64,000 nucleotides of DNA, from NCBI RefSeq assembly GCF_000236865.1, contig NZ_HE611014.1, forward strand, positions 417,662 to 481,661. The letters run 5' to 3'. The position numbers and the translations under genes were made by a program. This DNA is from Senegalimassilia anaerobia JC110. Lineage in GTDB: Bacteria > Actinomycetota > Coriobacteriia > Coriobacteriales > Eggerthellaceae. The notes below the pieces were generated by a model that was not told the origin of the DNA, did not search any database, and was given only the letters and a program-made list of their open reading frames with translations. Below, in pieces: positions 50,655-58,814 of the stretch; the first letter of the stretch is position 1; every line of letters begins with the position of its first letter.

Positions 50655-52241
50655 ATGTCAAAGGGAACCTACTCGTTCACCACGCCCATCTATTACGTGA
50701 ACGCCGAGCCCCATTTGGGCACGGCTTACACCACCGTCGCCGCCGACACCGTCGCGCGTTACCAGCGCATGAACGGCTACGACGTGGCGTTTGTCACGGG
50801 CATGGACGAGCATGGCCAGAAAGTGGCCGATACCGCCGAGTCGAAGGGCATGACCCCGCAGGCCTGGTGCGATTCCATGGAGCCGGCGTTCCGCAACGTG
50901 TGGGACCTGCTCGACATCACCTACACCGATTTCGTGCGCACCACCCAGCCGCGCCACACCCGCACCGTGCAGAAGTTCTGGCAGGACCTGTTCGACAAGG
51001 GCTGGTGCTACAAGGGCAGCTACGAGGGCTGGTACTGCGTGCACGAGGAAACCTATTACGCCGAGTCCGACCTTGAGAAGAACGAGGACGGCGAGCTGGT
51101 GTGCCCCGACTGCCATCGCCCGGTGCAGAAGGCCGGCGGCGAGGAGAACTGGTTCTTCAAGCTCTCCGAGTTCCAGGAGCCGCTGCTGAAGTTCTACGAG
51201 GAGAATCCCGACTTCATCCGCCCCGAAACGCGCAAGAACGAGGTGGTCACCTTCGTGAAGAGCGGTCTGAAGGACCTGTCCATCAGCCGTTCCACCTTCG
51301 ACTGGGGCGTGCCGCTGCCCTTCGACGAGGGCCACGTGGCCTACGTGTGGGCCGACGCCCTGCTGGCCTACCTGACCGGTATCGGCTACGGCGACGAGCA
51401 GCGCGCCGGCGAGTTCGATCAGCGCTGGCCCATGCAGTACCACTTCGTGGGCAAGGACATCACGCGTTTCCACTGCGTCATCTGGCCGGCCATGCTCATG
51501 GCCGCCGGCCTGCCTATCACGCACACCGTGTTCGGCCACGGCTTCCTGCTCACCAAGGGCGAGAAGATGTCGAAGTCCAAGGGCAACGGCATGAAGCCCG
51601 CCGACCTGGTGAAGATCTTCGGCGTGGATGCCTACCGCTACTACTTCATGTCCGACGTACAGTTCGGCCATGACGGCAACATCTCCATGGAGCGCATGGT
51701 GCAGGTGTACAACGCCGACCTGGCCAACACCTGGGGCAACCTGTGCAGCCGCGTGTTCAACATGACGAACAAGTACTTCGACGGCAAGGTGCCCGCCGTG
51801 CCGGCCGACGCCGCCGAGCGCGTTGCCAACCCCATGCTGCCCATCGTCGAGCAACTGTACGCGAAGTACGACGCCTGCATGTCCCAGGTCGACTTCACCG
51901 GCGCCGCCGCCGCGGTGCAGGAGCTTGCCGGTCGCGTGAACCTCTACGTCGAGGAAAGCGCTCCGTGGAACCTGGCGAAGAAGGAGGAGACGCAGGGCGA
52001 CCTGGCCGCCGTCATCTACAACGCGCTCGAGGCCATCCGCATCATCGCGCTGTACATGGCCCCGTTCATGCCGAACACCTCCAACGAGGTCTTCGATCGC
52101 CTGAGCCTGGGCAAGGTCGCCGACGTGGTGGACGTCGAGGACGCCACGAAGTGGGGCCAGCTGCCCGCCGGCAACACGGTCACCGTGGGCGACCCGCTGT
52201 TCCCGCGTCTGAACATGGACGAGATCCAGATCGAGGAATAA
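50655..52241 (+). CDS. metG: Methionyl-tRNA synthetase
   Basis: The 528-residue class I synthetase charges tRNA-Met. The HIGH-type motif is PHLGTAYT near residue 20, the zinc-knuckle region carries CPDCHRPVQ near 155, and the KMSKS motif KMSKSKGN is near 305. It is the short form, without the C-terminal EMAP/Trbp111 tRNA-binding domain. AAAAGGAAGCACC precedes the ATG. TACAAT at 50576 could be its -10 box. No T-box leader was found. Confidence 0.95.
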   Translation: MSKGTYSFTTPIYYVNAEPHLGTAYTTVAADTVARYQRMNGYDVAFVTGMDEHGQKVADTAESKGMTPQAWCDSMEPAFRNVWDLLDITYTDFVRTTQPRHTRTVQKFWQDLFDKGWCYKGSYEGWYCVHEETYYAESDLEKNEDGELVCPDCHRPVQKAGGEENWFFKLSEFQEPLLKFYEENPDFIRPETRKNEVVTFVKSGLKDLSISRSTFDWGVPLPFDEGHVAYVWADALLAYLTGIGYGDEQRAGEFDQRWPMQYHFVGKDITRFHCVIWPAMLMAAGLPITHTVFGHGFLLTKGEKMSKSKGNGMKPADLVKIFGVDAYRYYFMSDVQFGHDGNISMERMVQVYNADLANTWGNLCSRVFNMTNKYFDGKVPAVPADAAERVANPMLPIVEQLYAKYDACMSQVDFTGAAAAVQELAGRVNLYVEESAPWNLAKKEETQGDLAAVIYNALEAIRIIALYMAPFMPNTSNEVFDRLSLGKVADVVDVEDATKWGQLPAGNTVTVGDPLFPRLNMDEIQIEE

Positions 52242-52291
52242 AAGGGTTCCGCCTGCTAAAGGCAGGTGGAGCGCTTGATGCTGCGGTGGAT

Positions 52292-52318
52292 CGCGGCGAA
52301 GGAGCCTCCTTCGCCGCG
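52292..52318. terminator. Perfect hairpin after metG
   Basis: CGCGGCGAAGGA (52292-52303) and TCCTTCGCCGCG (52307-52318) form a 12-bp perfect stem with a 3-base loop. The lack of a T-run makes termination uncertain. Confidence 0.55.
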
Positions 52319-52341
52319 CCGCACATCGCGACACTTCAAGT

Positions 52342-52376
52342 CCTGACATTTCGGGGACGTAGCGTTAAGTGTCAGG
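52342..52376. repeat. REP-like palindromic element, copy 1
   Basis: CCTGACA...TGTCAGG arms enclose the core GGGGACGTAGCGTTAAGTGTC, which recurs at 56352, 57175 and, inverted, 57241. It lies between metG and tatD. Confidence 0.75.
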
Positions 52377-52427
52377 GCGAAGGGGAGACCCTTCGCCCTG
52401 CTGCATGTACATATAGGGAAGGGATGC

Positions 52428-53504
52428 ATGGCCGAGGAAGAGCAACAACCGGTTTTCGTCGACGCGCTGTTTCGGCAGAAACGCAAGCATGGAAAGTTTC
52501 GCCTGGTGGAGCCGCCGCGGCTTGCCGGTCCGGTGGCGGACACGCACGCGCATGTGCACCTGCTTGCCGATCCGGCACTGGAGTTCGCGCGCTGCGCGGC
52601 GTGGGGCGTGGATTTCGTCTGCGACATCATCGATGTGCAGGAAGATGCCCCGGATGTGTTCGATTGCATCGGCGATTGGTACGCCCAAGCGCAGTCGCGT
52701 CTGCCGGAAGCGGTGGAGCGCACGCGCGAGGTGTTGACAGCCGGCGGCGACGAGCTGACGCATCTGCCCGACGGTGCCGATCCCGCATGCTTCGCGCTGC
52801 CCGACGATGCAGCATCGCGTCCGCTGCCGCGCCTGCGCCTGGCGGCCGGCGTGCATCCGCATAATGCGCGCTTTTACGATGACGCCATGGAATCTCGCCT
52901 GGTCAATCGCCTGGCCGACCCGCGCATATGTGCCGTGGGCGAAATCGGCCTGGACTATCATTACGACCTGTCACCGCGCGAGGATCAGCGGCAGGCGTTT
53001 CGCCGTCAAATCCGCCTGGCGCATACCACGGGCCTTCCCGCAGCGCTGCATGTGCGCGAGGCGCATGACGAGGCGTTCGCCATCTTGCGCGAGGAGGGCT
53101 TCCCCGAGGCGGGCACGTTGCTGCATTGCTTCGATCTGGACTGGGAGACGCTCGAGCCTTGGGTCGACCGCGGTTGCTTCGTTGCTTTAGGCGGCGCGCT
53201 CACGTTCAAGCGCTGCCAGGACACGCGCGATGCGGTCGCGCGCACGCCGCGCAACCTGCTGCTCACCGAAACCGATTCGCCGTACATGACGCCCGAGCCC
53301 ATGCGCGGCGTGCCGTGCGGCCCCGCGCACACCGTGTTCACCGCGGCGTGCATGGCGGAGGTGCTCGGGTGCGAAACCGAGAAGGCCAGAAACGAGATGC
53401 TGGCCCAGATCGCGCAAAACGCGCGCGCATTGTTGGACCGCCCGCCCACGGCCTGGCAGATCGAACATGCGCAAACCGCCGCAACTGAAAGGAATTGCGA
53501 ATGA
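52428..53504 (+). CDS. TatD family metal-dependent DNase/hydrolase
   Basis: The 358-residue protein shows the TatD metal site: ADTHAHVHL near residue 34, GEIGLDYHYD near 172, His in ALHVREAHDE, His in LLHCFD and Asp in TETDSPYM. TatD proteins are 3'-5' exonucleases or related amidohydrolases. At 358 residues it is some 90 longer than usual: there is a 30-residue basic leader and an insert (about residues 75-150) between the first metal motif and the GVHPHN strand. It overlaps the next gene by 4 bp (ATGA). The metG-tatD-rsmA order is widely conserved. Confidence 0.9.
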   Translation: MAEEEQQPVFVDALFRQKRKHGKFRLVEPPRLAGPVADTHAHVHLLADPALEFARCAAWGVDFVCDIIDVQEDAPDVFDCIGDWYAQAQSRLPEAVERTREVLTAGGDELTHLPDGADPACFALPDDAASRPLPRLRLAAGVHPHNARFYDDAMESRLVNRLADPRICAVGEIGLDYHYDLSPREDQRQAFRRQIRLAHTTGLPAALHVREAHDEAFAILREEGFPEAGTLLHCFDLDWETLEPWVDRGCFVALGGALTFKRCQDTRDAVARTPRNLLLTETDSPYMTPEPMRGVPCGPAHTVFTAACMAEVLGCETEKARNEMLAQIAQNARALLDRPPTAWQIEHAQTAATERNCE

Positions 53505-54547
53505 AACGCCTGATCATCGTCGGCTCGCCTCGCGTTGAGGGGCGAAGCGGCGCGCTTGCGGACCTCCTGTTCGAAAGCTGCATCGAGGAGTGCCCGGAAG
53601 ACGAGGTGTACCTGGCGCCCGTGTCCACGCTCGACGTGGCCGGCTGCAACGCCTGCGATTTTTGCAAGCGCAAGGCGCAGGGCGCGATGACCGAGCAGGA
53701 GGCCGCCGAGGATGAGGCCTTCGAGGAGCAGCGCGCCGAGGACGAGGCGCCGCGTCGATGCGCCATCCGTGACGACATGGACGACGTCTACCCGCTGCTC
53801 GAGGATGCCGACGAGCTGATCGTCGTGGCGCCGGTGTATTTCGCCGGCCCGTCTTCGCAGCTCAAGTGCATGCTCGATCGTTTCCAGCCGTACTTCTGGA
53901 CGCGCACCCGTGCGCGTAAGCGCCCCTGCACGCTGCACGTGGTGGGGGAGGGCGGCGATCCGCACGGCTTCGACCCGCTTGTGGGGTGCGTCCGCTCTGC
54001 CGCCGCTGTGGCGGGCTTCCGTTTGGAGCGAGTGCTGGATTGGGTCGGCAAGATCGATGAATCCGGCGAGATCGTCGACGAGGCCGACGAGTATTCCGTC
54101 GAGGGGCCCGTGGTGCGCGCCTTTGCCGGGGGCAAGATGGCCGACCAGGGCGCTGGCGATCAGGGGTTCCCTGCCGAAGATGAACCGGCGGAGCAGGCCG
54201 ACGAGTTCGAGCCCGAGACGTTTGCCGAGGACGATTTCGCCGCTCAGCTGGCCTCTCAGGCGCAACGCCGCCAGAACCGTGCGCGCCTGAACCTGGGCGA
54301 GAACGGCGCCGAGCGCCAGGTCATCCAGCTTGACGAGGACGGCCGTCGCATCGATGCGGCGCAGCACGGTCGCAAGCGTTCGGCTCAGAAGAAGCACGCC
54401 AACGCCAAGCGCGGCACGAACGGCACGGTGCAGGCCAAGCACGAGAACCCGCATGCCCCCAAGGGCAAAGGCGGGCAGGGCAAGTCCGGCAAGGGCGGCT
54501 CGAAGCAGGGCGGCGGTCGCGGCAAGCAGGGGAAGCGCCGTGGGTAG
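53501..54547 (+). CDS. Flavodoxin/NADPH-FMN reductase-like protein with a basic tail
   Basis: Residues about 1-195 form a flavodoxin-like FMN domain: IIVGSPRVEGRSGALAD at the phosphate-binding loop, a CNACDFCK cysteine pair typical of iron-sulfur flavoproteins, and ELIVVAPVYFAGPSSQLK. An acidic insert (AEDEAFEEQRAEDEA) follows the Cys pair. From about residue 245 the tail is strongly basic and Gly/Lys-rich (SGKGGSKQGGGRGKQGKRRG at the end), like nucleic-acid-binding tails. It lies between tatD and rsmA, overlapping both, so it is in an rRNA-processing type operon. The role is unknown; RNA or ribosome binding is a guess from the tail and context. Confidence 0.8.
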   Translation: MKRLIIVGSPRVEGRSGALADLLFESCIEECPEDEVYLAPVSTLDVAGCNACDFCKRKAQGAMTEQEAAEDEAFEEQRAEDEAPRRCAIRDDMDDVYPLLEDADELIVVAPVYFAGPSSQLKCMLDRFQPYFWTRTRARKRPCTLHVVGEGGDPHGFDPLVGCVRSAAAVAGFRLERVLDWVGKIDESGEIVDEADEYSVEGPVVRAFAGGKMADQGAGDQGFPAEDEPAEQADEFEPETFAEDDFAAQLASQAQRRQNRARLNLGENGAERQVIQLDEDGRRIDAAQHGRKRSAQKKHANAKRGTNGTVQAKHENPHAPKGKGGQGKSGKGGSKQGGGRGKQGKRRG

Positions 54548-55445
54548 CGTATCGTCGTTGGCCAACCTTTCGGTCACTCGGCAGGTGCTGGCAGATCACG
54601 GGCTTTCGGCGAAGTACTCGCTCGGGCAGAACTTCCTGGTCAACGAGGCCATCGTGGCGAAGATCGTGGCGCTGGCCGAGCTCGAGGGCGCGGACAACGT
54701 GCTTGAAATCGGCCCCGGCATCGGCACGCTCACCATGGCCCTGCTGCAAAACGCGAAGCATGTCACGTCCATCGAGCGCGATACCGACCTGCCTGCGGTG
54801 CTGGCCGAAACGCTGGAGCCGTGGCGGGATTCGTTCACGCTTATCCAGAAAGACGCGCTTGACCTGCAGCTTTCCGATTTTGACGGGCAAGACGCCCCCA
54901 ACAAGCTGGTGGCGAACTTGCCGTACGCCGTTGCCGCAACGGTGGTGCTTGATTATTTCCAGCGCATCGAATCGCTTGAGTCGGCAACGGTGATGGTGCA
55001 GAAGGAGGTGGCCGACCGTATGGCCGCCGAGCCGGGCACGAAGAACTACGGCGCCTATACCGTGAAGCTGCGGCTGTATGCGCAGCCGGCGGGGCGCTTC
55101 CCGGTCAGCCCGAACAACTTCTTCCCGCCGCCGCGCGTGGACAGCGCGGTCATCCGCCTGAACCGCACGCCCGTGCTCGATGAGCAGGGCAAACCGCTTG
55201 ACGGGGAAGTGGTGCGCGCTGCTTGCGCCATGGCCGACGCTGCGTTCGCCAGCCGCCGCAAAACGCTGTCGAACTCATGCAAAACCTACTTCGCCGGCCG
55301 CGGGGCCGGCGGCGCTGCGGTGGCCCCGCATCTGCCCGAGTTGTTCGAGCAAGCGGGCATCGACCCCAAACGACGCGGCGAGACGTTGTCTCTTGCCGAG
55401 TTCGTGAACATGGGCAAGGCGCTGCTGGCGCTGCATCAGGGTTAG
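54540..55445 (+). CDS. rsmA: 16S rRNA dimethyladenosine transferase
   Basis: The 301-residue KsgA/RsmA enzyme dimethylates A1518 and A1519 of 16S rRNA late in 30S assembly. It shows YSLGQNFLVN, the SAM motif LEIGPGIGTLT near residue 58, the NLPY catalytic motif in VANLPYAVA near 123 and FFPPPRVDSAV. GTG 54540 was chosen: it has AGGGGAAG upstream, overlaps the previous stop and gives a normal N-terminus. The larger open frame is spurious. A terminator follows, then veg. Confidence 0.93.
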   Translation: MGSVSSLANLSVTRQVLADHGLSAKYSLGQNFLVNEAIVAKIVALAELEGADNVLEIGPGIGTLTMALLQNAKHVTSIERDTDLPAVLAETLEPWRDSFTLIQKDALDLQLSDFDGQDAPNKLVANLPYAVAATVVLDYFQRIESLESATVMVQKEVADRMAAEPGTKNYGAYTVKLRLYAQPAGRFPVSPNNFFPPPRVDSAVIRLNRTPVLDEQGKPLDGEVVRAACAMADAAFASRRKTLSNSCKTYFAGRGAGGAAVAPHLPELFEQAGIDPKRRGETLSLAEFVNMGKALLALHQG

Positions 55446-55468
55446 CGATGGAAATCGATATGCTACTT

Positions 55469-55494
55469 GGGCCGCGTGCATAGCGGCCCTTTTT
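55469..55494 (+). terminator. Rho-independent terminator of the tatD-rsmA operon
   Basis: GGGCCGC (55469-55475) pairs with GCGGCCC (55483-55489), followed by five T residues. It is 24 bp past the rsmA stop. The remaining gap to veg has a small GCCGGC-type dyad and no gene. Confidence 0.85.
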
Positions 55495-55777
55495 GCGTGA
55501 TGCAGGGTTGGGAAAGCGAGTCTGCAGCAGTCTGGCAGGTGCGGGTTAGTTTGCCGTAGCAGCGCTTCTCCGGCTCTAAAGCCGGCGGTCGCGGGAAGGT
55601 TAGCGTTGCCATGTGCCCCGTCAAACCGCTGTCTTCAAGCTAAAACGCACCTGGAGTATGGCCATTGTGTGCGAACTGCTATGGAATTAGGTGCAAAACA
55701 TGGAGAAGTAAGCGTGCATTGACCCGCATGATACAATTTTGAGCTGTTATCTGTGTGTTATGTAGGAAAGAGCAACT

Positions 55778-56110
55778 ATGGACTTAGCGAAACAAGCGCA
55801 AATCGTCGACTCCATTCATGATACGTTACACGATTTCGTCGGTCAACGCCTGAAAGTGCGCGCCAACATGGGCCGCTCCAAGATCGTCGAGAGCGAGGGC
55901 ACGCTCATGCAGGTGCACCCGCAGCTGTTCATCATGGAAGTGGATCGCAAGCGCGGCCGCACCGCCCGTCAGTCGTACCAGTACGTCGACGTGCTCACCG
56001 GCATGGTCGAGCTGTCGCAGAACGGCGAGCCGCTGTTCGAGCCTTTCGTTCCCGAAGGCGACGAGCCGGGCGTGGAGTCTCCTCTCATGGAGGAACGTGT
56101 CCTGTCGTAA
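55778..56110 (+). CDS. veg: Veg family protein
   Basis: This 110-residue protein matches Veg (DUF1021), a small conserved protein which in Bacillus stimulates biofilm formation through effects on SinR. Family features are the N-terminal IHDTLHDFVGQRLKVRANMG, RSKIVESEGTL and a SYQYVDVLTG strand. The gene follows rsmA, the order also seen in Bacillus, which strengthens the call. AGGAAAGAG lies upstream. A TACAAT box at 55732 may be part of its own promoter, since a terminator separates it from rsmA. Confidence 0.88.
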   Translation: MDLAKQAQIVDSIHDTLHDFVGQRLKVRANMGRSKIVESEGTLMQVHPQLFIMEVDRKRGRTARQSYQYVDVLTGMVELSQNGEPLFEPFVPEGDEPGVESPLMEERVLS

Positions 56111-56212
56111 GCGGTTTCAACCGTGAACTTTTTGCGGATGCCCGCGAAGAAGTGTTTGACAAACAGCGTTTGAACGAGGAAAATACATTCTCGCGCAAAG
56201 CGCAATACCCAT

Positions 56213-56288
56213 GGGGATGTAGCTCAGCTGGGAGAGCATTACGTTCGCAACGTAGGGGTCGTGGGTTCGAATCCCATCATCTCCACCA
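56213..56288 (+). tRNA. tRNA-Ala (anticodon CGC)
   Basis: A 76-base cloverleaf folds cleanly: acceptor GGGGATG/CATCTCC with the G3-U70 pair that marks alanine tRNA, D arm GCTC/GAGC, anticodon stem TTACG/CGTAG with loop TTCGCAA, and T arm GTGGG/CCCAT around TTCGAAT. The CCA end is encoded. It reads GCG codons, frequent in this genome. Confidence 0.96.
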
Positions 56289-56297
56289 TGGAAATGC

Positions 56298-56331
56298 AAA
56301 GGCCGTCGGTCCCACCGGCGGCCTTTTTCTT
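56298..56331 (+). terminator. Terminator after tRNA-Ala
   Basis: AAAGGCCG (56298-56305) pairs with CGGCCTTT (56319-56326), with an inner CGGT/ACCG stem and a T-run. It ends the tRNA transcript. Confidence 0.85.
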
Positions 56332-56351
56332 TCCCAAAAGCGCGTGGGCTC

Positions 56352-56382
56352 GGACACTTTGGGGACGTAGCACTAAGTGTCC
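56352..56382. repeat. REP-like palindromic element, copy 2
   Basis: GGACACTTTGGGGACGTAG leads into CACTAAGTGTCC, so the ends are inverted repeats. It shares its core with the elements at 52342, 57175 and 57241. Confidence 0.75.
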
Positions 56383-56498
56383 AAATCGACGAGAATCGGC
56401 GAGAGCGGTTTTGATAGCGCTAATGCAAGGCGGTATCTTTCGTTGCTGCCTGCCCGCCGGTTTGCGGCGCAGGCCCATTTAACTACTGAAGGAGCATC

Positions 56499-57152
56499 AT
56501 GGCTGGTCTGAAGGCGGTTTTGTTCGACAACGATGGCACGCTGGTTGATTCTCGCGAGCTGCTTTTGGCAAGCTTTCACTATGCGGGCCCTGCGGTGCTG
56601 GGCCGCCAGCTTAGCGACGAGGAATATCTGCAGAAGGTGGGGCAGCCGCTGGCCGTGCAGGTCAAGGACTACACGGACGACCCGGTGCTGCAGGAGCGGT
56701 TCTGCGAAGCGTATCGAGCGCACAACAAAACGGTGCACGATAAGATGATCAAGGCGTTCCCCGGAACGGTTGAGGCGCTGGCGGAGCTCGCAAGCGCGGG
56801 CCTGAAGCTGGGTGTGGTGACGTCGAAGCGCCATGCGGTTGCCTGGCGCGGGCTCGAGGTGGTGGGCGCCGCGTCGTATCTGGATTGCTGCGTGGGCTGG
56901 GACGATATCGAACGTCCGAAGCCCGATCCCCAGCCGGTGGTCCGCGGTTGCGAGCTGCTGGGGTTCGATCCCAGCGAGTGCCTGTACGTCGGCGACGCCC
57001 CGTTCGACCTGCAATCCGGTAACGCGGCAGGTGCGAGCACCGCGGCGGTGACCTGGGGCATGTTCAACGAGCCCACCCTGACAGCCGAGCGCCCCTCGTT
57101 CGTTTCGCACACCTGGGACGAGCTGATCGCAAGCACGCTGGCGTTGCTCTAG
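56499..57152 (+). CDS. HAD-family phosphatase (phosphoglycolate phosphatase-like)
   Basis: The 217-residue protein has the HAD motifs: nucleophile motif FDNDGTLVD (Asp near residue 10 and the acid two residues later), VTSKR in motif II, Lys in ERPKPDPQP (motif III) and the acidic YVGDAPFDL (motif IV), with a helical cap. This is the Gph/PpaX-type subfamily; the substrate may be phosphoglycolate, pyrophosphate or a sugar phosphate. AAGGAGCATC precedes the ATG. It stands alone between REP-like repeats. Confidence 0.87.
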   Translation: MAGLKAVLFDNDGTLVDSRELLLASFHYAGPAVLGRQLSDEEYLQKVGQPLAVQVKDYTDDPVLQERFCEAYRAHNKTVHDKMIKAFPGTVEALAELASAGLKLGVVTSKRHAVAWRGLEVVGAASYLDCCVGWDDIERPKPDPQPVVRGCELLGFDPSECLYVGDAPFDLQSGNAAGASTAAVTWGMFNEPTLTAERPSFVSHTWDELIASTLALL

Positions 57153-57174
57153 CTTTCGGCATCTGCGGGGCATC

Positions 57175-57218
57175 GGACACTTCGGGCGGACACATTGGGG
57201 ACGTAGCGTTAAGTGTCC
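57175..57218. repeat. REP-like palindromic element, copy 3
   Basis: Same core (GGGGACGTAGCGTTAAGTGTCC) and inverted ends as the others, with an internal duplication of GGACAC making it 44 bp. It is paired 22 bp away with an inverted copy at 57241. Confidence 0.8.
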
Positions 57219-57240
57219 AATCCGGTAGCGCCATGAGGTC

Positions 57241-57287
57241 GGACACTTAACGCTACGTCCCCTAAGTGCTACGTCTCTTAAGTGTCC
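57241..57287. repeat. REP-like palindromic element, copy 4, inverted
   Basis: GGACACTTAACGCTACGTCC opens the reverse complement of copy 3, followed by a second partial core (GTGCTACGTCTC) and AAGTGTCC. The two copies form an inverted pair, as in BIME-type REP doublets. Confidence 0.8.
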
Positions 57288-57351
57288 GCTGAAGTGTCTG
57301 GTGGCGCTGCTCTAGCGCTTGCGGTTATCGTGCGGAAGTGCGGATGCGGCG

Positions 57352-57378
57352 TTGTTTGCGGCTTTGGGGCGGTATACT
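57352..57378 (+). promoter_or_regulatory. Promoter of the queDECF operon
   Basis: TATACT (57373-57378) lies ten bases before the expected start of the riboswitch transcript. TTGTTT (57352-57357) is a possible -35 box at 15-bp spacing. Confidence 0.5.
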
Positions 57379-57394
57379 TGCCGCGTGATTGATG

Positions 57395-57433
57395 GACAGT
57401 TCGAAAACCTCCTGTCGGTAAACAAAACTAGGT
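57395..57433 (+). promoter_or_regulatory. Candidate preQ1-I riboswitch
   Basis: A 5-bp stem GACAG (57395-57399)/CTGTC (57412-57416) closes a 12-base loop starting TTCG. It is followed by the A-rich tail AAACAAAACTAGG. Stem size, loop size and tail closely match preQ1-I riboswitches such as those of Bacillus and Thermoanaerobacter. A terminator hairpin follows within 6 bp, and the next genes make preQ1. Binding of preQ1 would reduce queDECF transcription. Confidence 0.75.
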
Positions 57434-57438
57434 ACCTT

Positions 57439-57463
57439 GCCCGCTGATCGTGGCGGGCGTTTT
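57439..57463 (+). terminator. Riboswitch-linked terminator
   Basis: GCCCGC (57439-57444) pairs with GCGGGC (57453-57458), followed by GTTTT. It lies directly after the preQ1-I candidate and 120 bp before queD, as expected for a transcriptional riboswitch. Confidence 0.75.
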
Positions 57464-57584
57464 GCGCGACGGCGCGATTTTATCGGCGGGGGTGAACAGC
57501 TTCCGCTGCATCGTTGCAGGTTGTCGCGCATTTCGAGAAGGGCCTTTCCGACGGCGGTTTTCGCTTGATGGAAGGGCTTTTGCT

Positions 57585-58004
57585 ATGTATGGGCTGAAAA
57601 CGGAGAGCAGCTTCGACGCTGCGCATTTCCTGACCGATTACCACGGCAAGTGCGAGAACCTGCACGGTCATCGCTGGCGCGTGGTGGCGTATCTCGAGCA
57701 GGCCGACCTGCAAACCGAGGGCACGCATAAGGACATGGTCATCGACTTCGCGGACTTCAAGCACGCGCTGCGTGACCTTACCGAGGAACTCGACCACTCG
57801 TTCGTGGTAGAGGAGGGCTCGCTCATGCCCAAAACCCTTGATTGCCTGCGTGAGGAGGGGTTCACGCTGTCGATGATGCCCTTCCGCACCACCGCGGAGA
57901 ACCTGGCGCGCTACTTCTTCGGCAAGCTTGCCGAGCAGGGCTTCCCCGTGTCCCAGGTTGATGTGTACGAAACGCCGAACAACTGCGCGATCTATCGTGC
58001 GTAA
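57585..58004 (+). CDS. queD: 6-carboxy-5,6,7,8-tetrahydropterin synthase
   Basis: The 139-residue enzyme converts dihydroneopterin triphosphate to carboxy-tetrahydropterin, the second step of 7-deazaguanine synthesis. The family pattern is FDAAHFL, then CENLHGHRW with the catalytic Cys and zinc-binding His residues, DFADFK, and ELDHSFV with the catalytic His-Asp neighbourhood, ending with a VYETPNN strand. ATG 57585 with GGAAGG upstream gives a normal length. It is the first gene of queDECF. Confidence 0.94.
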   Translation: MYGLKTESSFDAAHFLTDYHGKCENLHGHRWRVVAYLEQADLQTEGTHKDMVIDFADFKHALRDLTEELDHSFVVEEGSLMPKTLDCLREEGFTLSMMPFRTTAENLARYFFGKLAEQGFPVSQVDVYETPNNCAIYRA

Positions 58005-58011
58005 CGAAGCT

Positions 58012-58812
58012 ATGACCTGCGAAAACGAAAACGCAACGGCAACCTACGGCAGCCTGCACGACGCGTTCTCGGCGTCGCAGCGCCGAAGCGCCGACCAGCC
58101 TGGCTCCCAGGCAACCATGCCGGTTGCGGAGCGGTTCGTCAGCATCAACGGCGAAGGGGCGTGCGCGGGCAAGCTGGCGGCGTTCATCCGATTCGCCGGC
58201 TGCAATCTGCGTTGCGGTTACTGCGACACCATGTGGGCAAACGTTCCGGGTGCCGCGGCGAAGGGCGAAACCCCCGAGCAGTTGGCGGCGTGGGTGCGGC
58301 AGACCGGCGTGGAATGTGTGACGCTTACCGGCGGCGAGCCGGTGCTGCAGCCGCTGCTGCCGCAGCTGGTGGAGCTGCTGCTGGTCGAACCCGGCCCGAA
58401 CGGGCGCGGCCTGCGTGTGGAGATTGAGACGAACGGCGCCGCCGACCTGGGCGAACTTGCCGCGTTGCGCGCGCGTATCGGTGACGCTGCGCCCGGCATG
58501 CTTTCCTTCACCGTAGACTGGAAGCTGCCGTCAAGCGGCATGGAGCAGCAGATGCTGCCCGCGAACTTCCGCCTGCTCGACACGCGCGACACGGTGAAGT
58601 TCGTGTGCGGGCAGGGCGATTTGCCGCGCGTTTTGGAAGTTGCCCGGCAGCTCGATCTGCCGGGGCGCGTGCCGGTGTACCTGAGCCCGTGCTTTGGGGA
58701 CATCGAGCCGGCGCGCATCGTTGAATTCATGCAAGAGAACCAAATGACCTGGGCAACCGCCCAAGTGCAGCTGCACAAGGTCATTTGGCCCGATGTTGAG
58801 AGGGGCGTGTAA
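58012..58812 (+). CDS. queE: 7-carboxy-7-deazaguanine synthase (radical SAM)
   Basis: The 266-residue enzyme makes 7-carboxy-7-deazaguanine by a SAM- and Mg-dependent radical rearrangement. It carries the cluster motif CNLRCGYCD (CX3CX2C) near residue 65, TLTGGEPVLQP and EIETNG. About 35 residues precede the core as a low-complexity leader; a later in-frame ATG at 58117 is an alternative start. It begins 7 bp after queD and ends 2 bp before queC. Confidence 0.93.
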   Translation: MTCENENATATYGSLHDAFSASQRRSADQPGSQATMPVAERFVSINGEGACAGKLAAFIRFAGCNLRCGYCDTMWANVPGAAAKGETPEQLAAWVRQTGVECVTLTGGEPVLQPLLPQLVELLLVEPGPNGRGLRVEIETNGAADLGELAALRARIGDAAPGMLSFTVDWKLPSSGMEQQMLPANFRLLDTRDTVKFVCGQGDLPRVLEVARQLDLPGRVPVYLSPCFGDIEPARIVEFMQENQMTWATAQVQLHKVIWPDVERGV

Positions 58813-58814
58813 GG

